A DNA stretch of 64,000 nucleotides from positions 1-64,000 of the forward strand of contig DAHVAJ010000012.1 in NCBI GenBank assembly GCA_027314705.1. Direction: 5' to 3'. The stretch's first letter is position 1; every line of letters begins with the position of its first letter. Both the position numbers and the translations under genes were made by a program. The notes beneath the pieces were generated by a model. That model was not told where the DNA came from and made no database searches. It was given only the letters and a program-made list of their open reading frames with translations. Below are positions 17,857 through 25,598 of the stretch, piece after piece. The DNA is from Acidimicrobiaceae bacterium (GTDB lineage Bacteria; Actinomycetota; Acidimicrobiia; Acidimicrobiales; RAAP-2).

Positions 17857-19512
17857 GTGACCGCGTGGAACTTCGCCGATGTCTGGGAGGCGGTGGCCGA
17901 CGAGCTCCCGGACGCGCCGGCGCTGACCCACGGAGATCGCACGCTGCGCTGGTCCGAGTTCGACCACCGGGCGGACAACGTCGCCCGCTGGCTCCTGGGT
18001 GCCGGGCTGGCCCGACAGGACAAGGTCGCCCTCTACCTCTACAACTGCCCCGAGTACCTCGAAGCCACCTTCGCATCCCACAAGATCGGCCTCGTCCCCA
18101 TCAACACCAACTACCGGTATGCCGACGACGAGCTCGTCTACCTCTGGGACAACGCTGACGCGGCGGCCGTGGTGTTCCACGGCACCTTCGTCGAGCGCAT
18201 CGAGGGCGTCCGCCACCGGGTCCCCGCCGTGCGCGGCTGGCTGTGGGTCGACGACGGCACGGCCGCCTGCCCGGCCTGGGCCACCCCGTACGAGGAGGCA
18301 GCGGAGACCACGGGCCTGCCGGCCCCGGACGGGGGTCACCGGCGGGTCCGGGCCCCGTGGGACCGCTCCCCCGACGATCTGCACCTGCTCTACACGGGTG
18401 GGACCACGGGGATGCCGAAGGGTGTCATGTGGCGCCAAGACGACCTCTTTGCCCGGCTCAACGGCGGCGGGTTCCGGCGCTTCCCGACCGACGGCGGCGT
18501 CAGCGACGTCCGCGAGGAGCTCCGGCGCAACGGGCCCGGCATGACACTCCTGCCCGCGTGCCCCCTCATGCACGGGACCGGCGGGTTCACCGCCATGGAG
18601 TGCCTGAGCGAGGGCGGCCGGGTGGTCACCCTGGCCTCCCGGCAGTTCGATCCGGTCGAGCTGCTCGACACCGTCGAGCGTGAGCGGGTCAACTCGCTCG
18701 TCATCGTGGGCGACGCCTTCGGCAAGCCCATCCTGGCCACCCTCGACGCCCACCCGGGACGGTGGGACCTCACGAGTCTGCTGGCCGTCGTCTCCTCCGG
18801 GGTCATGTGGAGCGAGCCGACCAAGCAGGGGCTCCTCAAGCACCACCAGGGCATGCTGCTGGTCGACGCCTTCTCGTCGTCGGAGGCCCTGGGGATGGGG
18901 ACGTCCGTCTCCTCGGCGTCCGACTCGGCCGAGACCGCCCGGTTCACCCTGGGCCCCGAGGTCCGGGTGATCGACGCCGACGGCCGAGACGTCGAACCCG
19001 GCTCCGGGCGTACCGGCGTGCTGGCCCTCGGGGGCCGCATCCCGGTCGGCTACTACAAGGACGAGGCCAAGACGGCGGCCACGTTCCGCACCATCGACGG
19101 GAACCGCTACTCGGTGCCCGGCGACTGGGCCGAGGTCCGGGCCGACGGGTCCATCCACCTGCTCGGCCGGGGCTCGGTGTGCATCAACACCGGGGGCGAG
19201 AAGGTCTACCCCGAGGAGGTGGAGGAGGTGGTCAAGACGGTCGGCGGCGTCCGTGACGCCGTCGTGGTGGGGGTCCCGAGCGAGCGGTTCGGCGAGGAGA
19301 TCGTGGCCGTCGTCCAGCTGGCCGAGGACGTGACCGGTGGGTCCGTCGACCCCGACGAGGTGATCGCCCACGTGAAGTCCCGCCTGGCCGGCTACAAGGC
19401 CCCGCGGCACGTGCGCTTCGTCGGGACCATCGGGCGGTCGCCCTCGGGCAAGGTCGACTACGCCCGTCACCGGACCGAGGCGGCGGCGTGGCTGGACGTG
19501 CCGACCGCGTGA
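17857..19512 (+). CDS. Acyl-CoA synthetase (AMP-forming)
   Basis: 551-residue adenylate-forming enzyme that activates a carboxylic acid to its CoA ester. P-loop-like YTGGTTGMPKGVMW, LPACPLMHGTGG, the acyl-pocket strand with DAFSSSEALGMG, GRGSVCINTGGEKVYPEEVE and the C-terminal catalytic lysine in RSPSGKVDY are present. GTG start with GGAGGG seven bases upstream. The family is FadD-like and the substrate unknown. Convergent with the RmlA-like gene. Confidence 0.94.
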   Translation: MTAWNFADVWEAVADELPDAPALTHGDRTLRWSEFDHRADNVARWLLGAGLARQDKVALYLYNCPEYLEATFASHKIGLVPINTNYRYADDELVYLWDNADAAAVVFHGTFVERIEGVRHRVPAVRGWLWVDDGTAACPAWATPYEEAAETTGLPAPDGGHRRVRAPWDRSPDDLHLLYTGGTTGMPKGVMWRQDDLFARLNGGGFRRFPTDGGVSDVREELRRNGPGMTLLPACPLMHGTGGFTAMECLSEGGRVVTLASRQFDPVELLDTVERERVNSLVIVGDAFGKPILATLDAHPGRWDLTSLLAVVSSGVMWSEPTKQGLLKHHQGMLLVDAFSSSEALGMGTSVSSASDSAETARFTLGPEVRVIDADGRDVEPGSGRTGVLALGGRIPVGYYKDEAKTAATFRTIDGNRYSVPGDWAEVRADGSIHLLGRGSVCINTGGEKVYPEEVEEVVKTVGGVRDAVVVGVPSERFGEEIVAVVQLAEDVTGGSVDPDEVIAHVKSRLAGYKAPRHVRFVGTIGRSPSGKVDYARHRTEAAAWLDVPTA

Positions 19513-19545
19513 TCCCCCGCCGGTGCCGGCTCGTCCCTTGTCGGC

Positions 19546-20286
19546 TCAGCCCTTGTTGGCACCGTGCAGGCGCACGAAGTCGTTGACCGCGTAGTAGGCG
19601 TCGATCGACTCGCCGGCGTCGCCCCAGAATCCCTCCAGGACCCCGTAGGTCATCGCGCCCTGGGCGATGTAGTGGTTGTTCACATCGGTGATCTCGAGCT
19701 CGCCCCGCCCCGAGGGCACCAGGTCGGGGATGACGTCGAAGACGTCGGCGTCGTAGCAGTAGATCCCGGTCACACCGAACTTGGACGCGGGGTGCTCGGG
19801 CTTCTCGACGATGTCCACGATGCGGTCGCCGTCGAAGGTGGGAACGCCGAGGTGGCGGAGGTGCTCGTCGTCGTCGACCGGCGTGAGCAGGATGCGGGCA
19901 CCGTGAGGATCGGCCCGGAAGGCCTCCACCATGGGTCGCAACGAGCCCTCGACGACGTTGTCGGCCAGCATGACCAGCACCGGCTCTCCGTCGACGAAGT
20001 GGGCGGCGAGCCCCAGGGCCTCGGCGATGCCGCCCGGCCGGTCCTGGTAGCCGTAGCTCAGCAGGTCGATCCCGAATTCCTGGCCGTTGCCGCACAGGCG
20101 GAGGAACTCGCCGGCATGGGTGCCACCCGTCACCAGCATGAGCTCGGTGATCCCGGCCTTCACCACGGCCTCGATGGCCCAGTTGATCATGGGACGGTCG
20201 TAGAGGGGCAGCAGGTGCTTGTTGGTGATCCGGGTGAGCGGGTGCAGCCGCGAGCCGGTTCCCCCGGCGAGGATGACGCCCTTCAC
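19546..20286 (-). CDS. rmlA: Short RmlA-like sugar nucleotidyltransferase
   Basis: Glucose-1-phosphate thymidylyltransferase family: KGVILAGGTGSRLHPLT, NKHLLPLYDRPMI, MLADNVVEGSL, FGVTGIYCYD, GRGELEITDVNNHYI. 246 residues, about 45 fewer than E. coli RmlA; the C-terminal helices are absent, a form seen in many actinobacteria and archaea. It could start dTDP-rhamnose synthesis with rmlB and rmlD 41 kb away, but specificity is not proven. GTG start behind TAGGCT. Confidence 0.82.
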   Translation of the reverse strand: MKGVILAGGTGSRLHPLTRITNKHLLPLYDRPMINWAIEAVVKAGITELMLVTGGTHAGEFLRLCGNGQEFGIDLLSYGYQDRPGGIAEALGLAAHFVDGEPVLVMLADNVVEGSLRPMVEAFRADPHGARILLTPVDDDEHLRHLGVPTFDGDRIVDIVEKPEHPASKFGVTGIYCYDADVFDVIPDLVPSGRGELEITDVNNHYIAQGAMTYGVLEGFWGDAGESIDAYYAVNDFVRLHGANKG

Positions 20287-20291
20287 CCCGG

Positions 20292-21173
20292 TCAGCCTAG
20301 GCCGGGGGCGGCGCTCGGGGGCGGGCCGGCGTCCGGTCGGCCGCCGGCCACCTCGCGGAGCACGGCGTCGGCGAGGACCGGCCACGCCCGTGCGGCCCAG
20401 ACCCCGAACGGTCGGGCGGACAGGCCGCAGCAGACGACCCCGACGTCGGGGTCCACCCAGAGGAAGGCCCCGGAGCGACCGAAGTGGCCGAAGGTGCGCG
20501 GCGAGTTCCCCGTGCCCGTCCAATGGCGCCGCTTGGCCCCCCGCACCTCGACGCCCAGGCCCCAGTCGCAGGGGGCGTAGGGGCCGAAGCCCGGCAGCAC
20601 GCCGGCGAGGCCGGGAAACTGCACGGTGACGGCATCGGCCCAGGTCGTCTCGGCGATGAGGGTCGGGGTCGCCCACTCCCGGCCCAGGGCCAGGAGGTCG
20701 GCCAGCGGCCCGGTGAGCCCGGCGGCGGCGGCGCCGTCGACGGGCCCGAGGGTGGTCCCGTCCATGCCCAGGGGCTCGAGCACGCCGGTGCGCAGGTAGT
20801 CGGCGAAGGGCATGGCCGACCGGTCGGCGAGGAGCCCGGCCAGGACGGTGAAGCCGGCGTTGGAGTAGATCCGCCGGGCACCCGGCCGGGCCACCGGGGG
20901 CCCGGCGTCCGGACCCAGACCGGAGGCATGAGCGAGCAGGTGGCGGACGGTGGCTCCGGGCGGTCCGGCCGGGTCGTCCAGGGTGAGCGTGCCCTCCTCG
21001 ACGGCCACGAGGACGGCGAGGGCCGTCGCCGGCTTGGTGACCGAGGCCCAGGGGAAGGGGCGGTCGACCTCGCCGACGGTGGCCGTCACCGGCCGGCTGG
21101 CCGGCCCCAGGGTCACCACACCCACCGCCGCCGAACGCACGGGCCACTCCCCCACCTGGTCCAGCGCCTGCAT
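20292..21173 (-). CDS. Serine hydrolase, beta-lactamase/class C-like
   Basis: 293 residues of the beta-lactamase/transpeptidase-like esterase family. Catalytic SxxK is SVTK (Ser44, Lys47), the second motif is YSN in RIYSNAGF, and HFGRSGAFLWVDP stands where the third motif lies. No signal peptide is visible, so it is likely cytosolic. ATG 21173 follows TACGCT and GGAGG. Often annotated as beta-lactamase, but an esterase or amidase role is more likely. Confidence 0.87.
   Translation of the reverse strand: MQALDQVGEWPVRSAAVGVVTLGPASRPVTATVGEVDRPFPWASVTKPATALAVLVAVEEGTLTLDDPAGPPGATVRHLLAHASGLGPDAGPPVARPGARRIYSNAGFTVLAGLLADRSAMPFADYLRTGVLEPLGMDGTTLGPVDGAAAAGLTGPLADLLALGREWATPTLIAETTWADAVTVQFPGLAGVLPGFGPYAPCDWGLGVEVRGAKRRHWTGTGNSPRTFGHFGRSGAFLWVDPDVGVVCCGLSARPFGVWAARAWPVLADAVLREVAGGRPDAGPPPSAAPGLG
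20294..20299 (-). promoter_or_regulatory. -10 box (TAGGCT) for the RmlA-like gene
   Basis: TAGGCT ends seven bases before the GTG and overlaps the stop codon of the upstream serine hydrolase gene, so the gene may have its own leaderless transcript inside the upstream gene's end. Confidence 0.4.
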
Positions 21174-21180
21174 CACCTCC

Positions 21181-21186
21181 AGCGTA
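21181..21186 (-). promoter_or_regulatory. -10 box (TACGCT) for the serine hydrolase
   Basis: TACGCT on the minus strand ends seven bases before the ATG; the gap is GGAGGTG, which is too close to serve as a normal ribosome site. Confidence 0.5.
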
Positions 21187-21226
21187 GGACTCCGGCGCCC
21201 GGAGCCTGGCCGGAGCCCGGTCTGGC

Positions 21227-21232
21227 TAACGT
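21227..21232 (+). promoter_or_regulatory. -10 box (TAACGT) for the lipase gene
   Basis: TAACGT ends eight bases before the ATG at 21241, divergent from the serine-hydrolase promoter 40 bases away. Confidence 0.45.
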
Positions 21233-21240
21233 GAACGGCG

Positions 21241-22539
21241 ATGCCGACCACCCGCGCCGGGGCCAGCCCGCGGCACCGGAGGGCGGGCGCGGTCGCCGCC
21301 CTCCTCTGCCTGCCGCTCGCCGCCTGCGGCACTGCGGCGTCCGCCTCCGGGCCAGCCCCGCCGGCCGTCGCCGCCACCACCGGGGTGCCCGACGCCAGTC
21401 CCGGGAGCCCCGCCCGGATCTCCGGCACCGCCCTGCCTGATCTCTACCGGGCGCCCACCCCGCTGCCCCAGGCCCCGGCGGGCACCATCATCCGCAGTCA
21501 GGCCCTTCCGACCGACCGCTCGCTCCCCGCCGGCACCCGGGCCTGGCGGGTCCTCTACCATTCGACCACGGACGGTGGGTCCGACGTGGCCGTGTCGGGC
21601 CTCGTGGTGGCGCCCCCCGGACCGCCCCCCCCTGGCGGGTTCCCGATCGTGAGCTGGGCCCACGGGACGACCGGTGTGGCCACCGGGTGCGCGCCGTCGC
21701 TCGACGGCACCGCCTCGCTCCCCGACCTGCGGGCCTATCTGCGGGCCGGGCTGGTGGTGGCGGCCACCGACTACCAGGGCCTCGGCGGGCCGGGACTCCA
21801 CCCCTACCTGGACGGGCTGAGCGAGGCCCAGGACGTGCTCGACGCGGCCCGAGCCGCCCGATCCCTGCTCGGCGCCGCCGTGAGCAACGGCGTGGTGGTG
21901 GCCGGCTACTCCCAGGGCGGCCAGGCCGCGCTCTTTGCCGGGCAGATCGCCCAGGAGTACGCCCCCGAGCTCTGGGTGGCCGGGGTGGTCGCCGTCGCCC
22001 CCGTCACCTCCCTGCTGGAGCTGGCCCCGGTCGGCGACCGCCCGCCGGCCGGGGGCCAGGGGGCGTTCACGGCGATGGGGCTCTACTCCTGGGCACGCAC
22101 CAGCCACGCCTTCTCGCTGGGTGACGCCCTGACGGCGGAGGGGATGGCCGAGGTGCCAGTGGTGGCGACCGGGTGCACCGGGGCGGTGGCGGCCGTCTTT
22201 GACGCCGCACCGCCCGACCGCTATTTCCGGACCGGGTGGGAGGAGCTTCCCGGCGTGCGGGCCGCGGACGCCGCGAGCACCCCCGGCAACGCCCCCACCT
22301 CGGCGCCCGTGCTGCTGATCCAGGGAACTCGCGACACCCTGGTGCCGGCCGGGACGACGGCCCGGTTCGTGGCCAACCGCCTGTGCCGGGCCCAGTACGA
22401 CACCGTGCAGTACGAGGCCGTGGCCGGGGCCGACCACACCTCGGTGCTGGCCGCGGCCTCGGCCACCGTGCCGTCGTGGGCTGCGGCGCGGCTGGCCGGC
22501 CGGACGCCCGTCGACACCTGCTCGCGCCGCGGATCGTGA
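21241..22539 (+). CDS. Secretory-lipase family lipoprotein
   Basis: 432 residues. A basic N-terminus, hydrophobic stretch and lipobox LAAC (Cys29) mark an exported lipoprotein. The alpha/beta-hydrolase core shows SWAHGTTGVATGCAPS, nucleophile GYSQGG, acid in LIQGTRDTLVP and His in GADHTS. It matches the fungal/actinobacterial secretory lipase (LIP) family. Likely anchored outside the membrane, acting on lipids or esters. Convergent with ftsX. Confidence 0.9.
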   Translation: MPTTRAGASPRHRRAGAVAALLCLPLAACGTAASASGPAPPAVAATTGVPDASPGSPARISGTALPDLYRAPTPLPQAPAGTIIRSQALPTDRSLPAGTRAWRVLYHSTTDGGSDVAVSGLVVAPPGPPPPGGFPIVSWAHGTTGVATGCAPSLDGTASLPDLRAYLRAGLVVAATDYQGLGGPGLHPYLDGLSEAQDVLDAARAARSLLGAAVSNGVVVAGYSQGGQAALFAGQIAQEYAPELWVAGVVAVAPVTSLLELAPVGDRPPAGGQGAFTAMGLYSWARTSHAFSLGDALTAEGMAEVPVVATGCTGAVAAVFDAAPPDRYFRTGWEELPGVRAADAASTPGNAPTSAPVLLIQGTRDTLVPAGTTARFVANRLCRAQYDTVQYEAVAGADHTSVLAAASATVPSWAAARLAGRTPVDTCSRRGS

Positions 22540-22591
22540 CCGGGCACCGGCCCCGGCGCCGGGCACCGGCGGAAGGCGCCACCCGGCCGGA

Positions 22592-23482
22592 TCAGACGTC
22601 GAGGAAGCGTCGGACGGCGAAGGCCGACCCGACCACGCCGACGCCGACGCCGACGACGGCCACGAGCAGGCAGGTGAAGAACACCTCCCAGCCCGAGAGG
22701 GCCATCTGGGAGATGATGCTGCCCTGGCTGGCCGCACTGGCCGCCTTGTCGAGGCCGATGCCCCAGTAGAGCGCCAGCACGACGAGGACGGCCACACCGG
22801 CACCCAGGAGACCCTGGATCATGCCTTCGGCCATGAACGGCAATCGGATGAACCAGTTGGTGGCGCCCACCAGCTTCATCACCGAGACCTCACGGCGGCG
22901 GGCGAAGATGGCCATGCGGATGGTGTTCAGGATGAGCACCGACGCCGACAGCAGGAGGACGACCGCCACCGTCAGGAAGACCCACTGCAGCACCCGGATC
23001 ACGCTCTGCATGGTCTTGATGGCCTGGCCCGGGTACTTCACGTCGTAGACGCCGGGCTTTCCGTGGAACTGCTGGTAGACCGCGGCCGCCTGGGACGGGT
23101 CGTTGAGCACGCACCGGAAGGAGGACGGGTACTGGCTCTGGGTGGTTGCGGCGAGCTCGTCGGGGGGCAGGACGATCTTGGCCTCGTTGTAGTCGAAGGC
23201 CTGGTCGCGATAGATGCAGGACTTCACGTAGGGCGACTGCTGGAGCTGGGTGTGGATGGCGTCGGTCTGGGCCGAGCCGGCGGTGGGCTGGACCCAGACG
23301 ATGGTCTGCACCCCGTTCTGCCAGAGCTCGGTGGCCTTGGACGCCCCCTGCTTGAGCAAGAGGGCGGAGCCCACCAGCGCCAGGGAGACGGCCACGGTCA
23401 GGATGGCGGCGGCGGTCATGAGGCGGTTCCGCCACAGGTTGGTGGCGGCCTCCTTCGAGACGTAGGCGGCGGAGATCGGCAT
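22592..23482 (-). CDS. ftsX: Cell division protein FtsX
   Basis: Membrane partner of FtsE that activates peptidoglycan hydrolases at division. 296 residues with four membrane helices: one near 22-45, a large external domain to about 165, and three in the C-terminal half (with TIRMAIFARRREVSVMKLVGATNWFI split by the usual loop). ATG overlaps the ftsE stop (ATGA). smpB, which usually follows in actinobacteria, is missing here. Confidence 0.95.
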   Translation of the reverse strand: MPISAAYVSKEAATNLWRNRLMTAAAILTVAVSLALVGSALLLKQGASKATELWQNGVQTIVWVQPTAGSAQTDAIHTQLQQSPYVKSCIYRDQAFDYNEAKIVLPPDELAATTQSQYPSSFRCVLNDPSQAAAVYQQFHGKPGVYDVKYPGQAIKTMQSVIRVLQWVFLTVAVVLLLSASVLILNTIRMAIFARRREVSVMKLVGATNWFIRLPFMAEGMIQGLLGAGVAVLVVLALYWGIGLDKAASAASQGSIISQMALSGWEVFFTCLLVAVVGVGVGVVGSAFAVRRFLDV

Positions 23483-24282
23483 CAGGTGCGGGTGGCGAAG
23501 GGGTCGTGCAGGTCGGCGTCGGCACCGCCGGCGTCGGCCGCGGGCATCTGCTCGGCGAGCGATCCGGTGGGCGAGCCGGCACCGGCCGCCGCCGTGGCAC
23601 TGTCGATGCCGTAGACGCCGTGGGCCTGGTCGCGCACGATCACGCCCCGGTCGAGCTCGATGACCCGCCGGCGCATCTGGTCGACCATCCCGGCGTCGTG
23701 GGTGGCCACGATGACCGTGGTGCCCGTCCGGTTGATCCGGTCGAGGAGCTTCATGATGCCGAGACTGGTCTGCGGGTCGAGGTTGCCGGTGGGTTCGTCG
23801 GCGAGGAGGATCAGCGGCCGGTTGACGAAGGCCCGGGCCACGGCCACCCGCTGCTGCTCGCCCCCGGAGAGCTCGTGGGGGAGGTTGTCGCGCTTCTTGG
23901 ACAGGCCCACCAGGTCGAGGACCTGCGGCACCTGGGCGGCGATGACGTGCTTGGGCCGGCCGATGACTTCGAGGGCGAACGCCACGTTTTCGAAGACCGA
24001 CTTGTTGGGCAGGAGGCGGAAGTCCTGGAACACGCAGCCGATGTTGCGGCGGAGGTAGGGGATCCGCCACTTGGCCAGGTGGCCGATCTCCTTGCCGGCC
24101 TCCCAGATGCGTCCGGAGTCGGGCATCTCCTCGCGCAGCAGCAGGCGGATGAACGTGGTCTTGCCCGACCCGGACGGGCCCACCAGGAAGACGAACTCGC
24201 CCTTGTCGATCTCGACGGAGCAGTCCCGGAGGGCAACCGTAGATCCCTTGTACGTCTTCGTGACGTTCTGGAACGTGATCAT
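23482..24282 (-). CDS. ftsE: Cell division ATP-binding protein FtsE
   Basis: ABC ATPase working with FtsX. Walker [11 protein letters not shown]-loop VFQDFRLLP, signature [14 protein letters not shown], Walker [13 protein letters not shown], switch THDAGMV. 266 residues, about 40 longer than usual because of a Gly/Ala/Asp-rich tail after RGVIVRDQ. Start taken at ATG 24282 (MITFQNVTK); an in-frame ATG at 24315 would add a His/Arg-rich lead. Confidence 0.95.
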   Translation of the reverse strand: MITFQNVTKTYKGSTVALRDCSVEIDKGEFVFLVGPSGSGKTTFIRLLLREEMPDSGRIWEAGKEIGHLAKWRIPYLRRNIGCVFQDFRLLPNKSVFENVAFALEVIGRPKHVIAAQVPQVLDLVGLSKKRDNLPHELSGGEQQRVAVARAFVNRPLILLADEPTGNLDPQTSLGIMKLLDRINRTGTTVIVATHDAGMVDQMRRRVIELDRGVIVRDQAHGVYGIDSATAAAGAGSPTGSLAEQMPAADAGGADADLHDPFATRT

Positions 24283-24339
24283 GAGAAGCTGGACGCGCCG
24301 ACGGTGGTGGTGCATTGGCGGCGGCGGCGCGTCGGGGTC

Positions 24340-24345
24340 ATCTTA
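24340..24345 (-). promoter_or_regulatory. -10 box (TAAGAT) upstream of ftsE
   Basis: TAAGAT is the best -10 match in the 157 bases between prfB and ftsE; the predicted transcript start lies about 50 bases before the ftsE ATG. The -35 region is poor. Confidence 0.45.
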
Positions 24346-24439
24346 CCCCCCGCTCCCACCCGACCGTGGTCAGCCTCCTGACCTCCGCAGACGGCGGCCC
24401 GCCCTCGCGGACGCCCCCCGGTACCGGCGAAACGCACCG

Positions 24440-25597
24440 TCAGTCGGCGCGGCGGCGGAGCTCGGCGCTGCGGCGGAGCTCGGCCTCGATGAAGGCGTCG
24501 AGGTCGCCGTCGAGGACCGCCTCCACATTGCCGGTCTCCTCGTTGGTACGGACGTCCTTCACCAGTTGGAAGGGGGCGAGCACGTAGGAGCGGATCTGGT
24601 GGCCCCAGGCGTTGTCGGTCCGCTCCCCCGAGAGCTCCTCCAGGGTGGCCCGGTGCTCGGCCCGCTGACGCTCGGCCAGCTTGGCCGCCAGCACCTGGAG
24701 GGCCTTGGCCTTGTTCTGGTGCTGGCTCCGCTGGTTCTGACACGACACCACGATGCCGGTGGGCAGGTGAGTGAGGCGCACCGCCGAGTCCGTCTTGTTG
24801 ACGTGCTGGCCACCGGCCCCCGACGAGCGGTAGGTGTCGATGCGGAGGTCCTTCTCGTCGATGTCGACCTCGTCCGAGGCGTTCTCGAGGAAGGGCACCA
24901 CCTCGAGCGAGGCGAAGCTCGTCTGCCGACGGTGCTGGGCGTCGAAGGGGGACATGCGCACCAGGCGATGGACGCCGCGCTCGGCGGCCAGCAGGCCGAA
25001 TGCGTAGCGACCCCGCACGATGAAGGTGGCCGACAGGAGGCCCGCCTCCTGTCCCGGCGTGGCCTCCTCGACCTCGATGGAGAACCCTCGGCGCTCGGCC
25101 CACCGGGTGTACATGCGCAGCAGCATCTCGGCCCAGTCCTGGGCGTCGGTGCCACCGGCGCCGGCGTGGACCTCGGCCACGGCGTCGCGGTCGTCGTACT
25201 CCCCGGCGAACAGTGCCCGGAGCTCGAGGGCGCCGAAGCGCGCCTCGAGGCCGGCCACGGCCTCCTCCACCTCGGCGCGCACCGAGTCGTCGCCCTCCTC
25301 CTCCATGAGCTCGAAGAGGGTCACGGCGTCAGAGAGGCGCTCGCGGAGACCGGCCAGGTGCTCGACGTCCTCGGTGACCCGGCCCAGCTCGGTCGTGACG
25401 GTCCGGGCGTGCTCCGGGTCGTCCCACAGGTCGGGATCTGAGGCCGCCTGTTCGAGCTCGGCCCGCCGGACCGCGAGCCCCTCGGCCCCGAGCATCTGCT
25501 CGACCTCCTCCAGCCGGCCGGCCAGCCCGGTCAGGGCGGCGGCGAGATCGATCCGGTCGGGCCCGCCGTCGTCGCGGCGGGCGGCGTCGGCGGCCAT
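24440..25597 (-). CDS. prfB: Peptide chain release factor 2
   Basis: Recognises UGA and UAA stop codons. Stop-reading tripeptide SPF (216-218) and catalytic GGQ (262-264, in GAGGQHVNKTD) are both present. 385 residues. The frame is continuous: the programmed +1 frameshift that controls many prfB genes is absent. It lies one base after the secA stop and precedes ftsE, the usual actinobacterial prfB-ftsE-ftsX order. Confidence 0.96.
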   Translation of the reverse strand: MAADAARRDDGGPDRIDLAAALTGLAGRLEEVEQMLGAEGLAVRRAELEQAASDPDLWDDPEHARTVTTELGRVTEDVEHLAGLRERLSDAVTLFELMEEEGDDSVRAEVEEAVAGLEARFGALELRALFAGEYDDRDAVAEVHAGAGGTDAQDWAEMLLRMYTRWAERRGFSIEVEEATPGQEAGLLSATFIVRGRYAFGLLAAERGVHRLVRMSPFDAQHRRQTSFASLEVVPFLENASDEVDIDEKDLRIDTYRSSGAGGQHVNKTDSAVRLTHLPTGIVVSCQNQRSQHQNKAKALQVLAAKLAERQRAEHRATLEELSGERTDNAWGHQIRSYVLAPFQLVKDVRTNEETGNVEAVLDGDLDAFIEAELRRSAELRRRAD

Positions 25598-25598
25598 C

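Noticed and set aside
22542-22570. Direct repeat GGGCACCGGC x2 between the lipase and ftsX
   Set aside because: Two copies of a ten-base GC-rich word in a convergent gap; no sign of an attachment site or mobile element.
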